From NCBI RefSeq assembly GCF_900113035.1, contig NZ_FONX01000015.1, positions 78,735 to 142,734 of the forward strand: 64,000 nucleotides of DNA, read 5' to 3'. The position numbers and the translations under genes are program-made. The notes under the pieces are model-generated. The model was given only the letters and a program-made list of their open reading frames with translations. It made no database searches and was not told the origin of the DNA. The stretch is from Paracidovorax wautersii. GTDB taxonomy: Bacteria > Pseudomonadota > Gammaproteobacteria > Burkholderiales > Burkholderiaceae_C. Shown here piece by piece: positions 1 through 9,079 of this stretch (position 1 is its first letter; each line of letters starts with the position of its first letter).

Positions 1-947
1 GGCGCGCGCGGCGGGCGCGCGAGATCTGGGGCGAGATCGCACCCCAGGCCGGCATCGACATCGTCCACCAGGGACTCTGGCTCACGGCCCAGCGGCCCCA
101 GGCCTTGAGCGTGCTGCAGGAATTCATGGCGACGGAGATGGCCGAGGGCTGCGAGCTGCTATCGCCGCAGGAGGCCGCGCTCCGCGCCCCGGCGCTGCGG
201 CTGGACGGCGCGCACGGGCCGGCGCAGGCCGTGCTCTACAGCCCGCACGAGGCGCGGGTGGAATCGCGCACCGCCATCGGCCTGCTGGCCCGCTGGCTGG
301 CGCAGGCGCACGGCGTCGCCTTCCGCTTCGGCGAGCAGGTGCTGGAAGTCGCCACGCCCCGCGTGCGCACCGCACGCGCCACGCTGCATGCCGCGCGCGT
401 GGTGGTCTGCACCAATGCCGAGCTGGGCGGGCTGCTGGCCGACCGCATCGCGCCCCACGGGCTGCGCCTGTGCCAGCTGCACATGCTGCGCGTGGAGCCA
501 CCCCGGGGCCTCCTGCTGCCCGGCGCGGTGATGGGCGACCTGAGCCTGGTGCGCTACCACGGCTACAGCCGCCTGCCCGCCGCCCAGGCGCTGCACGCGC
601 AGCTCGAAGCGGAAGAAGGTGAATCGCTGGCCCACGGCATCCACCTGATCGTGGTGCAGAGCGCCGACGGCTCGCTGGTGGTGGGCGACTCCCACCACTA
701 CGGCCCGGTGGTCGAACCCTTCGCCGACGACCGCGTGGACGCGCTGATCCTGCGCCATCTGCAAGAAGCCCTGCACCTGCCCGAATTCCGCGTGACCCAG
801 CGCTGGCTGGGAACCTACCCCTCATCGCCCGCCACCGACTGCCTGATCGACGCGCCCGACGAGGCCACGCGCCTCGTCCTCGTCACCAGCGGCACGGGCG
901 CCAGCACCGCCTTCGGCATCGCCGAGGAAGTCTTCGCATCCTGGTGA
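1..947 (+). CDS. FAD-dependent oxidoreductase of the phosphonate-associated family (5' partial)
   Basis: The reading frame is already open at the left window edge (codons from base 3) and runs to a TGA at 945-947, so the N-terminus with the dinucleotide-binding GxGxxG motif lies outside. The visible part is the substrate/FAD domain of a DAO-type oxidoreductase, including VVCTNAELG near the middle and a C-terminal LVTSGTGASTAFGIAEE segment. The gene is followed after 13 bases by phnX. An FAD oxidoreductase family (TIGR03364) is known to occur beside phosphonatase genes, and some members oxidise aminoethylphosphonate derivatives to phosphonoacetaldehyde, which would feed PhnX. The family call rests on general similarity plus this context; the exact substrate is inference. 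Confidence 0.75.
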   Translation, partial: RARRAREIWGEIAPQAGIDIVHQGLWLTAQRPQALSVLQEFMATEMAEGCELLSPQEAALRAPALRLDGAHGPAQAVLYSPHEARVESRTAIGLLARWLAQAHGVAFRFGEQVLEVATPRVRTARATLHAARVVVCTNAELGGLLADRIAPHGLRLCQLHMLRVEPPRGLLLPGAVMGDLSLVRYHGYSRLPAAQALHAQLEAEEGESLAHGIHLIVVQSADGSLVVGDSHHYGPVVEPFADDRVDALILRHLQEALHLPEFRVTQRWLGTYPSSPATDCLIDAPDEATRLVLVTSGTGASTAFGIAEEVFASW

Positions 948-960
948 CACCGACGCCCCC

Positions 961-1809
961 ATGACCACACCCAGCACTCCCCCGCTTCGCCTGCAGGCCG
1001 TCGTCTTCGACTGGGCCGGCACCCTCGTCGATTTCGGCTCCCTCGCCCCCATGGGCGCCTTCGTGCGGCTCTTCGCGCAGTTCGGCGTGCAGATCAGCAC
1101 CGCCGACGCCCGCGGCCCCATGGGCATGGCCAAGTGGGACCACATCCGGGCCCTGGGCCGCCTGCCCCACGTGGCCGCGCAGTGGCAGGCCCGGCACGGC
1201 CGGCCGTTCGGCGATGCCGACGTGGACCATCTGCACGAGGTCTTCACGCCCATGAACGCCGCCGTCATCCCCGAGCATGCGGACTTCATTCCGGGCGCGC
1301 TCGATACCGTGGCCGAGCTGCGCGCCCGGGGTCTGAAGATCGGCTCCACCACCGGCTACAACCGGCCGATCATGGAGGTGCTCTCGCCCATCGCACGCGC
1401 CGCGGGCTACGTGCCCGACAACCTGGTCTGCGCGGGCGACCTGGCCGCCGGCCGGCCCTCGCCGCTCATGATGTACCGCTGCTTCGCCGACCTGGGCGTG
1501 TGGCCCGCCGCCACCGTGGCGAAGGTGGACGACACCGGCGTGGGCGTGCAGGAAGGCACGGCCGCGGGCAGCTGGGCCGTGGGCCTGGCCATCAGCGGCA
1601 ACGCGGCCGGCCTCTCGCTGCCCGAATGGAACGCGCTCGATGCCGCAGCGCAGCAGCGGGTGCGCGAGCGGGCCACGGCCGAGCTGCGCGCCGCCGGCGC
1701 GCACTACGTGATCGACACCGTGGCGGACCTGCTGCCCGTGCTGGACGACATCGGCGCCCGCCTTGCGCGGGGCGAAACGCCGCCTGCCGGCCCACCCCAG
1801 GGCACCTGA
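961..1809 (+). CDS. phnX: phosphonoacetaldehyde hydrolase (phosphonatase)
   Basis: HAD-superfamily hydrolase of 282 residues that cleaves phosphonoacetaldehyde to acetaldehyde and phosphate. The nucleophile motif DWAGT is at residues 17-21, and GPMGMAKWDHI (about 52-62) carries Lys58 in the position of the Schiff-base lysine that separates PhnX from other HAD enzymes. STTGYNRPIMEVL and AGRPSP (HAD motif III region) follow, then VDDTGVGVQEG for the acidic Mg2+ site. Length fits the family (about 270). It starts 13 bases after the FAD oxidoreductase, so the two are probably co-transcribed. No phosphonate transaminase (PhnW) is visible in the window; it may lie to the left. Confidence 0.9.
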   Translation: MTTPSTPPLRLQAVVFDWAGTLVDFGSLAPMGAFVRLFAQFGVQISTADARGPMGMAKWDHIRALGRLPHVAAQWQARHGRPFGDADVDHLHEVFTPMNAAVIPEHADFIPGALDTVAELRARGLKIGSTTGYNRPIMEVLSPIARAAGYVPDNLVCAGDLAAGRPSPLMMYRCFADLGVWPAATVAKVDDTGVGVQEGTAAGSWAVGLAISGNAAGLSLPEWNALDAAAQQRVRERATAELRAAGAHYVIDTVADLLPVLDDIGARLARGETPPAGPPQGT

Positions 1810-1960
1810 AGAGCTGCTGCCTAGCGCCTTCGGGGCGCCCGTCAGTCCCGGGAATACCCTGCCACACGCGCGCCCGATCAGTTGACGAATGTCAAGAAAT
1901 GAGCACCCCGCCGTGATACGGTGGGCCGCTTTCAACCAAGCTCAAAGCTGGAGGATCGCC

Positions 1961-3703
1961 GTGCATTTCTTCAAGAACGTTCGACTGGGCACCATGCTCG
2001 GCACCGGCTTCGCCATCGTGATCGCGATCGGCCTTCTGGTCGCCGCCTACGGACGCGTCCAGCTCGGGCAGACCGGCTCCAACCTCCAGGTCCTGTCGCG
2101 CGACCGGCTCGACATCCTGCTGCAGCTCCAGCAGATCAAGGACAACACCAATGTCGTCACCCGCGCCGTGCGCAACCTCGCCCTGCTGGACGACACGGCG
2201 GCCATGGCCGAAGAGAAGAAGCGGCTTGACAGCGTGGTCGCCGAGACATCGCAGCTGATGAGCGCCCTGCGCGAGCGCGTGCGCACCCCCGAGGGCCGCG
2301 CGCTCATGGACCAGATCGCCCAGGCACGCCCACAATTCCTCACCTCGATGGAAAAGGCCGCGAAGCTCGGCCTCGCCAATGACATGGTCGCCGCGCGCGG
2401 CGTGGTGCTCGGCGAGATGCGCATCGCGCAGAACGTGTATTTCAAGGCGGTGGAGGACATGATCGCCTACCAGCGCAAGACGACCACCGACATGGCGGAA
2501 ACCTCCAGCAGCGAAGCGCTCTCCGCCGGCAACACCATGCTCGTGCTGGCCGCGCTGGGCGCGCTGGTGGCCTGGTCGATCACGCGCCGCGTGAAGGGCC
2601 AGCTGGGCGGCGAGCCCGCCTATGCCGCGCAGATCGCCCAGGAGGTCTCGCGCGGCAACCTCGCCGTCGCGGTCGATCTGCGGCCGGGGGATTCCTCCTC
2701 CGTGCTCGCCGCCATGGGCGCCATGCGCAGCAACCTCGCGCAGGTCGTCTCCGAGGTGCGCCACAGCAGCGAATCCATCGCCACCGGCGCCTCGCAGATC
2801 GCCGCCGGCAACGCCGACCTGAGCCAGCGCACGGAAGAGCAGGCCTCCAACCTGCAGCAGACCGCCGCCTCGATGGAGGAGATGAACTCCACCGTCAAGC
2901 AGAACGCGGAAACCGTGCGCACCGCATCGCAGCTGGCGTCCTCCGCCAGTGCCACCGCCGCGCGCGGCGGAGACGTGGTGGGCAACGTGGTTCGCACCAT
3001 GGACGAGATCACCGCCAGCTCGCGCAAGATCGCCGACATCATCGGCGTGATCGACGGCATCGCCTTCCAGACCAACATCTTGGCGCTGAACGCCGCGGTG
3101 GAAGCCGCCCGTGCGGGCGAGCAGGGCCGCGGCTTCGCCGTGGTGGCCTCGGAAGTGCGCAGCCTGGCGCAGCGCTCGGCGCAAGCGGCCAAGGAGATCA
3201 AGGACCTGATCGGCGAGAGCGTCTCCAAGGTGGAAACCGGCTCCCAGCTCGTGGGCACGGCCGGCGCAACCATGGGCGAGATCGTGGATCAGGCCCGCCG
3301 CGTGGCCGACCTGATCGCCGAGATCGGCGCCGCCACCCATGAACAGGAACAGGGCATTTCCCAGGTCAGCGACGCCGTCAACCAGCTCGACCAGGTGACG
3401 CAGCAGAACGCGGCGCTGGTGGAGGAATCCGCCGCCGCGGCCGACAGCCTGAACACGCAGGCCGCCCGCCTCGTCAAGCTGGTCAGCGTCTTCCAGGTCG
3501 ATGCAGCCACCTCCCAGGCCGTCATCGCCCAGGCCCAGTCCCGCAGCCGCGACACGGCCCGCGCCGCGTCCGCCGTGCTGCAGCAGGTCAAGGCGGCAAC
3601 GCCTGCGGCCCCGCGCCGCACCGCGCCCGCCATCGCCGCCCCGGCACCTGCCGCCGCTCCGCCAGCAGGGGACGGGACACGCGACGGCTGGGAAAGCTTC
3701 TGA
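1961..3703 (+). CDS. methyl-accepting chemotaxis protein
   Basis: Chemoreceptor of 580 residues. A GTG start at 1961 is chosen because CTGGAGGA lies 5-12 bases upstream and the protein then begins with a short cytoplasmic tip followed by TM1 ([21 protein letters not shown]). A four-helix-bundle type periplasmic sensor follows (about residues 35-185), then TM2 (about 190-207), a HAMP-like linker and the signalling domain. The hairpin tip contains [20 protein letters not shown]. The C-terminus ends in DGWESF, which resembles the NWETF-type pentapeptide that tethers CheR/CheB in some receptors, after a Pro/Ala-rich linker. The ligand is unknown. No che genes are adjacent, so it is an orphan receptor here. 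Confidence 0.9.
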   Translation: MHFFKNVRLGTMLGTGFAIVIAIGLLVAAYGRVQLGQTGSNLQVLSRDRLDILLQLQQIKDNTNVVTRAVRNLALLDDTAAMAEEKKRLDSVVAETSQLMSALRERVRTPEGRALMDQIAQARPQFLTSMEKAAKLGLANDMVAARGVVLGEMRIAQNVYFKAVEDMIAYQRKTTTDMAETSSSEALSAGNTMLVLAALGALVAWSITRRVKGQLGGEPAYAAQIAQEVSRGNLAVAVDLRPGDSSSVLAAMGAMRSNLAQVVSEVRHSSESIATGASQIAAGNADLSQRTEEQASNLQQTAASMEEMNSTVKQNAETVRTASQLASSASATAARGGDVVGNVVRTMDEITASSRKIADIIGVIDGIAFQTNILALNAAVEAARAGEQGRGFAVVASEVRSLAQRSAQAAKEIKDLIGESVSKVETGSQLVGTAGATMGEIVDQARRVADLIAEIGAATHEQEQGISQVSDAVNQLDQVTQQNAALVEESAAAADSLNTQAARLVKLVSVFQVDAATSQAVIAQAQSRSRDTARAASAVLQQVKAATPAAPRRTAPAIAAPAPAAAPPAGDGTRDGWESF

Positions 3704-3731
3704 GCCTCCGCGCATAGCCTCAACGGCAGCC

Positions 3732-3760
3732 CCGCGGCCCCGCCCCGGCGGTGGCCGCGG
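3732..3760. repeat. inverted repeat downstream of the chemoreceptor gene
   Basis: Arms CCGCGGCC and GGCCGCGG (8 bp, perfect) are separated by 13 bases, 29 bases after the chemoreceptor stop codon. It could act as a terminator stem, but no T-run follows on the plus strand, so the role is uncertain. Confidence 0.35.
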
Positions 3761-3885
3761 AGCACGGAAAAACCGGCAACAATGCCGTGGCCGGCAGGAG
3801 GTGCCGGCCACGGGCATCCGGACAGGGATGGATGGCGTGATGCAGCCCCACCAATCCAAAATGGCGCAGCCTTCGTACAACAGCC

Positions 3886-5268
3886 ATGCCGCATCCGGAA
3901 TTCCCTCTCACCACACCCCTGCCCTCCGGCCAGGCCCTGCTGCCGGAAGCGCTCGATGTGGCCGTCATCGGCAGCGGCATCTCGGGCCTCTCGGCCGCCT
4001 GGCTGCTCTCGCAGCGCCACCGGGTCACCCTGTTCGAGGCCGATGGCCGCCCGGGCGGGCACAGCCACACGGTGGACGTGCCCGATCCCGACGGCAGCCC
4101 CGTGCCCATCGACACCGGCTTCATCGTCTATAACGAATCGGCCTACCCGAACCTGACGGCGCTCTTCAAGCACCTGGACGTCGAGACCGTGGCGACCGAC
4201 ATGTCGTTCGCGGTCAGCCTGGACCGCGGCGCGCTGGAGTACAGCGGCACGGGCCTGGCCGGGCTGTTCGCCCAGCGCCGCAATCTGGCGAGCCCGCGCT
4301 TCTGGCGCATGCTGGCCGACCTGGTGCGCTTTTACCGGCAGGCGCCGCGGCTGGCGCCACAGCAGGGACTGATGTCGCTCGACGCCTTCCTGGACCGCCA
4401 CGGCTACAGCCGCGCCTTCCGCGAAGACCACCTCTACCCCATGGCCGCGGCCATCTGGTCCACCGCCGCGCAGCGCGTGGGCGACTATCCCGTGGAAGCC
4501 TTCGTGCGCTTCTGCGAGAACCACCACCTGCTGAACCTGGGCGCGCGCCCCGCCTGGCGCACGGTGCGGGGCGGCAGCCGCAACTACGTGCAGCGCCTGA
4601 CGGCCGCGCTGGGCCCCAACGGCCTGCAGCTGGGCAACGCGGCCGTGGAAGTGCGCCGCAGCGCCGATGGCGTGTTCGTGCGCACGGCCGATGCCGTGGA
4701 GTCGCGCCGCTTCGACCAGGTGGTGGTCGCCACCCACGCCGACCAGGCGCTGCGCCTGCTGCCGCAGGCAAGCGCGGACGAGGCGCGCCTGCTCGGCGCC
4801 TTCCGCTACAGCCACAACCGTGCCGTGCTGCATACCGACCCCAGCCTGATGCCCGGGCGCCGCGCGGTCTGGTCCAGCTGGAACTATCTGGCCGAACGTG
4901 GCCAGGACGAAGGCCTGTGCGTGAGCTACTGGATGAACCGCCTGCAGCCCCTGCCCGCGGGACGCGACTGGTTCCTGACCCTGAACCCGCTGCACGAGCC
5001 GCGGGCCGGCCACCTCGTGCACGCGCAGAGCTACGAGCACCCGCTGTTCGACGCGCAGGCCATGAGCGCCCAGCGCGAGCTCTGGTCGCTGCAGGGCCGG
5101 CAGCGCACCTGGTTCTGCGGCGCGTATTTCGGCTCCGGCTTCCATGAAGACGGGCTGCAGGCCGGCCTCGCGGTGGCCGAAGCCCTGGGCGGCGTGCGCC
5201 GCCCCTGGACCGTGCCGGAGGAATCCGGCCGCATCCACCTGGCGCCCACGGGAGCGCGAGCCGCATGA
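3886..5268 (+). CDS. FAD/NAD(P)-dependent amine-oxidase-like protein (Cfa cluster)
   Basis: Flavoprotein of 460 residues with an N-terminal Rossmann dinucleotide-binding motif (VAVIGSGISGLSAAWLL, about 24-40) followed by the FAD-type EADGRPGGHSHT segment. The C-terminal WFCGAYFGSGFHEDGLQAG is typical of NAD(P)-binding amine-oxidase-like proteins encoded next to cyclopropane synthases. It overlaps the next gene by four bases (ATGA), and the three genes to 7373 form one operon. Related clusters are linked to modification of membrane fatty acids, with this protein proposed to act on unsaturated or cyclopropane acyl chains. The exact reaction is not established from sequence. Confidence 0.85.
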   Translation: MPHPEFPLTTPLPSGQALLPEALDVAVIGSGISGLSAAWLLSQRHRVTLFEADGRPGGHSHTVDVPDPDGSPVPIDTGFIVYNESAYPNLTALFKHLDVETVATDMSFAVSLDRGALEYSGTGLAGLFAQRRNLASPRFWRMLADLVRFYRQAPRLAPQQGLMSLDAFLDRHGYSRAFREDHLYPMAAAIWSTAAQRVGDYPVEAFVRFCENHHLLNLGARPAWRTVRGGSRNYVQRLTAALGPNGLQLGNAAVEVRRSADGVFVRTADAVESRRFDQVVVATHADQALRLLPQASADEARLLGAFRYSHNRAVLHTDPSLMPGRRAVWSSWNYLAERGQDEGLCVSYWMNRLQPLPAGRDWFLTLNPLHEPRAGHLVHAQSYEHPLFDAQAMSAQRELWSLQGRQRTWFCGAYFGSGFHEDGLQAGLAVAEALGGVRRPWTVPEESGRIHLAPTGARAA

Positions 5269-6071
5269 CGACGGACACCGGCACCGGCATGTCGGCCCTC
5301 TACAGCGGCCCGGTCATGCACCAGCGGCTGCAGCCGCGGCGCCACCGGCTGCGCTACCGGGTCTATTCGCTGCTGCTGGACCTGGACGAGCTGCCCGCGC
5401 TGGATCGGCGCCTGCGCTGGCTGTCGGTGGGCCGCTTCAATCTCTTCAGCTGGCACGAGCGCGACCATGGCGACGGCACGCCAGGCGGGCTGCGCGCCTA
5501 CATCGATTCGCAGCTGCAGGCGGCAGGATGTCGCGCTGGCGGGAAGGTCCAGCTGCTGACCATGCCGCGCATCCTGGGGTATGCCTTCAATCCTCTCAGC
5601 GTCTATTTCTGCCATGCGCCCGGCGACAGGCGGCTCGAGGCCATCTTCTACGAGGTCAACAACACCTTCGGCGAGCGCCACAGCTACCTGCTGCCCGTGG
5701 CGGGCGAAGCCGAAGCCGCCTCCGGCCTGGTCCGGCAGACCTGCCGCAAGGACTTCCACGTCTCGCCCTTCCTGGGCCTGGACATGCACTACGACTTCCG
5801 CGTGCTGCCGCCCGCCGCGCACCGGCCCGACCTGCGCCTGCACATCGACGCGCGCGGCCCCGAAGGCGTCATGCTGACCGCCACCCTGCAAGCCCGGCGG
5901 CAGCCCCTCACCGACGCGGCCCTGCTGCGCGCCTTCTTCACGCACCCGCTGCTCACGCTGAAGGTGATCGCTGCCATCCACTGGGAAGCGCTCAAGCTGG
6001 TCGCCAAGGGCATCAAGCTGCACCGCAAGCCGCCACCGCCCGCCCATCCCGTGAGCACCGGGAAGGTGTGA
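5265..6071 (+). CDS. DUF1365 family protein (Cfa cluster)
   Basis: Conserved protein of 268 residues. It opens with SALYSGPVMHQRLQPRRHRLRYRVY-like sequence and carries LTMPRILGYAFNPLSVYFC and YEVNNTFGERHSYL, all characteristic of DUF1365 proteins. Its start codon overlaps the stop of the preceding flavoprotein gene (ATGA), indicating translational coupling, and cfa follows after 39 bases. The family has no firmly assigned biochemical activity. Its constant association with an amine-oxidase-like flavoprotein and cyclopropane synthase implies a role in acyl-chain modification of phospholipids. Confidence 0.85.
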   Translation: MTTDTGTGMSALYSGPVMHQRLQPRRHRLRYRVYSLLLDLDELPALDRRLRWLSVGRFNLFSWHERDHGDGTPGGLRAYIDSQLQAAGCRAGGKVQLLTMPRILGYAFNPLSVYFCHAPGDRRLEAIFYEVNNTFGERHSYLLPVAGEAEAASGLVRQTCRKDFHVSPFLGLDMHYDFRVLPPAAHRPDLRLHIDARGPEGVMLTATLQARRQPLTDAALLRAFFTHPLLTLKVIAAIHWEALKLVAKGIKLHRKPPPPAHPVSTGKV

Positions 6072-6110
6072 ACGCCTGACTCCCCACGCCCCACACATCC
6101 GCCGACTGCC

Positions 6111-7373
6111 ATGCAACTTCCCTCGCCCCCTCCCTCCGAGCTCAACACCTCGCAGCCGCGCGGACGCCGGCTGGGCGCGCTGAGCGACGGGCTGGCCTCG
6201 CCGCTGCGCGGCCTGCTGGACAAGCTGCTGCGCCACCTGCAGATCGGCACGCTCGCCATCACCCTGCCCAACGGCGACACGCTGGAAGCGCACGGCACGA
6301 CGCCGGGCCCGCGCGGCCTGATGACGCTGCACCGCTGGCGCCCGGTGTGGCGCATGCTGACCAGCGGCGACATCGGCCTGGCCCGGGCCTACCGCGACGG
6401 CGACTGGTCCACGCCCGACCTCACGGCCCTGCTGGAAGTGGGCATCCGCAACGAAGCCGCTTGGGGCACGGCCCTGCATGCCAGCGCCCCGGCCCGCCTG
6501 CTGCACCGCATGGCGCACGCGCTGCGCCGCAACACCCGCAGCGGCAGCCGCGACAACATCTCCTTCCACTACGACCTGGGCAACGACTTCTACGCCGAAT
6601 GGCTGGACGCGACCATGCTCTATTCCAGCGGCATCCATCCGACGGGCACCGAGTCGCTGGAAGCCGCGCAGGAGGCCAAGCTGCGCCGCATCGTCGAGCT
6701 GCTGGCGCTGCAGGACGACTCGCGCGTGCTGGAGATCGGCTGCGGCTGGGGCGCGCTGGCCGAGCGCATCGCGCACGAAGCGCCGCGCGGCCACGTCTCC
6801 GGCCTGACGCTCTCCACCGAACAGCTGCGCCACGCCCAGCAGCGCGTGCAGTCGGCCGGCGTGGGCCGGCGGGTGGATCTGCGCCTGCAGGACTACCGCG
6901 ACGAACAGGGCGAATACGACCGCATCGTCTCCATCGAGATGATCGAAGCCGTGGGCGAAGCCTACTGGCCCACCTACTTCGACACGCTCAAGGGCCGCCT
7001 GCGCGCCGGCGGCGTGGCCGTGGTGCAGGCCATCACCATCGCGCAGGACCAGTTCGCGCGCTACCGCGTCGAGCCGGACTTCATCCAGCGCTTCATCTTC
7101 CCGGGCGGCATGCTGCTCACGCACGACATCATCCGCACGCAGGCCGAGCGCGCCGGGCTGCGGCTGGTGCAGAGCGAGACCTTCGGCGCCAGCTACGCGC
7201 TCACGCTGGCCGAGTGGCGCCATCGCTTTCTGCGCGCCTGGCACCGCATCGAGGCCCTGGGCTTCGACGAGCGGTTCCGCCGCCTCTGGGTGTACTACCT
7301 CTGCTACTGCGAGGCCGGCTTCAAGACCGGGCGCGTGGACGTGGGGCTCTACACCCTGGCCCACGCCGACTGA
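6111..7373 (+). CDS. cfa: cyclopropane-fatty-acyl-phospholipid synthase
   Basis: SAM-dependent methyltransferase of 420 residues that converts unsaturated acyl chains of membrane phospholipids to cyclopropane chains. Visible motifs: HYDLGNDFYAEWLDATMLYS (about 150-169), the SAM motif VLEIGCGWGALAERIA (about 206-221), SIEMIEAVGEAYWPTYF (about 277-293) and FIFPGGMLL (about 329-337). Length is a little over the E. coli enzyme (382). An N-terminal part of about 140 residues precedes the catalytic domain, as in the Cfa family. Third gene of the cluster with the flavoprotein and DUF1365 protein; no strong Shine-Dalgarno sequence is seen before this ATG. Confidence 0.92.
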   Translation: MQLPSPPPSELNTSQPRGRRLGALSDGLASPLRGLLDKLLRHLQIGTLAITLPNGDTLEAHGTTPGPRGLMTLHRWRPVWRMLTSGDIGLARAYRDGDWSTPDLTALLEVGIRNEAAWGTALHASAPARLLHRMAHALRRNTRSGSRDNISFHYDLGNDFYAEWLDATMLYSSGIHPTGTESLEAAQEAKLRRIVELLALQDDSRVLEIGCGWGALAERIAHEAPRGHVSGLTLSTEQLRHAQQRVQSAGVGRRVDLRLQDYRDEQGEYDRIVSIEMIEAVGEAYWPTYFDTLKGRLRAGGVAVVQAITIAQDQFARYRVEPDFIQRFIFPGGMLLTHDIIRTQAERAGLRLVQSETFGASYALTLAEWRHRFLRAWHRIEALGFDERFRRLWVYYLCYCEAGFKTGRVDVGLYTLAHAD

Positions 7374-7452
7374 GGCGAGCACGACGCCTGCGGCGGCGGC
7401 GCCCGAGCCGCTATAACCTGTGCCCTCGACAGCACAGGAATTCCACCACCGC

Positions 7453-7896
7453 ATGAGCGCTCCTTACGACGAAGCCGGCCACCTGATCCGCCGCGCCCAC
7501 CAGCTGGCCGTGGCCACCTTCCACGACACCCACGGCCGCGAGGTCACCCCGGTGCAGTACGCGCTGCTGCGCGCGCTGGAGGACGCGCCAGGCATCGACC
7601 AGGTGACGCTGGCCGGCAAGGTGGCGCTGGACACCTCCACCACCGCCGACATCGCCACCCGCCTCGAAGCCAAGGGCTGGATCGTGCGCGAGCTGCTCGC
7701 GCGGCGCCAGCGCGCCCTGCGACTCACGGCCGAAGGCGAAGCCGTGCTCGCGCAGATGCAGCCCCGCGTGCAGCCCATGCAGCACGAGCTGATGGCGGCG
7801 CTCGCACCCGAGGAGCGCACCGAGCTCCTGCGCCTGCTGCGCAAGCTCGTGGGACTGGAAGAAACAGCGGAAACCAAGGGAAAGCCCGCATCCTGA
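7453..7896 (+). CDS. MarR-family transcriptional regulator (probable regulator of vanAB)
   Basis: Winged-helix regulator of 147 residues. Helix-turn-helix: TPVQYALLRALEDAPGIDQVTLAGKVALDTSTTADIATRLEAKGWI (about residues 32-77), followed by the wing with RRQRALRLTAEGEAVL. The ATG at 7453 is preferred because AGGAA lies upstream, although the spacing is long; a GTG at 7420 would add eleven residues. It is immediately followed by vanA on the same strand, with a perfect MarR-type palindrome in the gap, so it probably responds to vanillate or a related aromatic acid. The effector is an inference from neighbours. Confidence 0.85.
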   Translation: MSAPYDEAGHLIRRAHQLAVATFHDTHGREVTPVQYALLRALEDAPGIDQVTLAGKVALDTSTTADIATRLEAKGWIVRELLARRQRALRLTAEGEAVLAQMQPRVQPMQHELMAALAPEERTELLRLLRKLVGLEETAETKGKPAS

Positions 7897-7935
7897 CCCC
7901 CTTCCCTTGATACGCGGCAAGGGCCAGAATCCGCA

Positions 7936-7955
7936 TCATTCAGCATACTGAATGA
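7936..7955. promoter_or_regulatory. palindromic operator upstream of vanA
   Basis: Perfect inverted repeat TCATTCAG-CATA-CTGAATGA: 8-bp arms with a 4-bp centre, ending 29 bases before the vanA start codon. Size and symmetry fit a MarR-family dimer site, and the only MarR gene nearby is the one just upstream. Confidence 0.65.
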
Positions 7956-7984
7956 CGTAGATCAAACCCCACAGGAGCCGCCCC

Positions 7985-9079
7985 ATGTTCCCGCTCAACA
8001 CCTGGTACGTCGCTGCGCGCAGCGAAGAGATCCCCAACGACCGCCCGCTGGGCCGCCGCATCTGCAACGTCCCCATGGCGTTCTTCCGCAACAGCCAGGG
8101 CACGGTCGCTTCCGTGGAAGATTTCTGCCCGCACCGCGGCGCACCGCTGTCGCTGGGCAAGGTCGAGGGCGACACGCTAGTCTGCGGCTATCACGGCCTG
8201 GCCATGGGCTGCGACGGCAAGCCCGTGTCCATGCCCTGCCAGCGCGTGCGCGGCTTTCCGGCCGTGCGCAGCTTCGCCGTGCACGAGGCGCACGGCTTCG
8301 TCTGGGTCTGGCCCGGCGACCAGGCCCAGGCCGACCTGGACAAGCTGCCGCGCTTCGAATGGATGGGCAATCCGGCCTTCGGCTACGGCGGCGGGCTCTA
8401 TCACATCGCCTGCGACTACCGCCTCATGATCGACAACCTGATGGACCTGACGCACGAGACCTATGTGCACTCCACCAGCATCGGCCAGAAGGAGATCGAC
8501 GAAGTGCCCTGCCAGACCAAGGTCGAGGGCGACCACGTCATCACCCAGCGGCACATGGAAGGCATCGAGGCGCCGCCCTTCTGGAAGATGGCGCTGCGCA
8601 TGAACGGCCTGCCCGACGACCAGCCGGTGGACCGCTGGCAGATCTGCCACTTCACGCCGCCCAGCCACGTGATGATCGAAGTCGGCGTGGCGCTGCAGGG
8701 CCACGGCGGCCACGGCGCGCCCGACGACCGCAAGGCCGCCAGCTGGGTGGTGGACTTCATCACGCCCGAGACGGACACCTCGATCCACTACTTCTGGGGC
8801 ATGGCCCGGCGCTTCAAGCCACAGGACGAGAGCCTCACGGCGCAGATCCGCGAAGGCCAGGGCCGCATCTTCGCGGAAGACCAGGAAATGCTGGAACGCC
8901 AGCAGGCCAACCTGCTGGCCTACCCCGACCGCAAGCTGCTGATGCTCAACATCGACGGCGGCGGCGTGCAGTCGCGCAAGATCATCGACCGCGTGATGGC
9001 GGCCGAGACCGGTGCAGGTGCAAACGCCGGTGCGGGCGCGGTCGCAGGGGCCGCGGCGCCTGCCGGAGTGGCCGCATGA
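7985..9079 (+). CDS. vanA: vanillate O-demethylase oxygenase subunit
   Basis: Rieske non-haem iron oxygenase of 364 residues that demethylates vanillate to protocatechuate using electrons from VanB. The Rieske cluster ligands are CPHRGAP (about residues 47-53) and CGYHG (about 66-70). The catalytic iron motif lies in NLMDLTHETYVHS (about 151-163). The start has a good ribosome-binding site (AGGAG, 9 bases upstream). It overlaps vanB by four bases (ATGA). The last 25 residues are a Gly/Ala-rich low-complexity tail (positions 9010-9076) with no obvious catalytic role. Related monooxygenases act on other methoxybenzoates, so the precise substrate is not proven. Confidence 0.9.
   Translation: MFPLNTWYVAARSEEIPNDRPLGRRICNVPMAFFRNSQGTVASVEDFCPHRGAPLSLGKVEGDTLVCGYHGLAMGCDGKPVSMPCQRVRGFPAVRSFAVHEAHGFVWVWPGDQAQADLDKLPRFEWMGNPAFGYGGGLYHIACDYRLMIDNLMDLTHETYVHSTSIGQKEIDEVPCQTKVEGDHVITQRHMEGIEAPPFWKMALRMNGLPDDQPVDRWQICHFTPPSHVMIEVGVALQGHGGHGAPDDRKAASWVVDFITPETDTSIHYFWGMARRFKPQDESLTAQIREGQGRIFAEDQEMLERQQANLLAYPDRKLLMLNIDGGGVQSRKIIDRVMAAETGAGANAGAGAVAGAAAPAGVAA

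Noticed and set aside
9010..9076. Short Gly/Ala repeats at the end of vanA as a possible minisatellite
   Set aside because: The units are irregular and remain in frame as a low-complexity tail.
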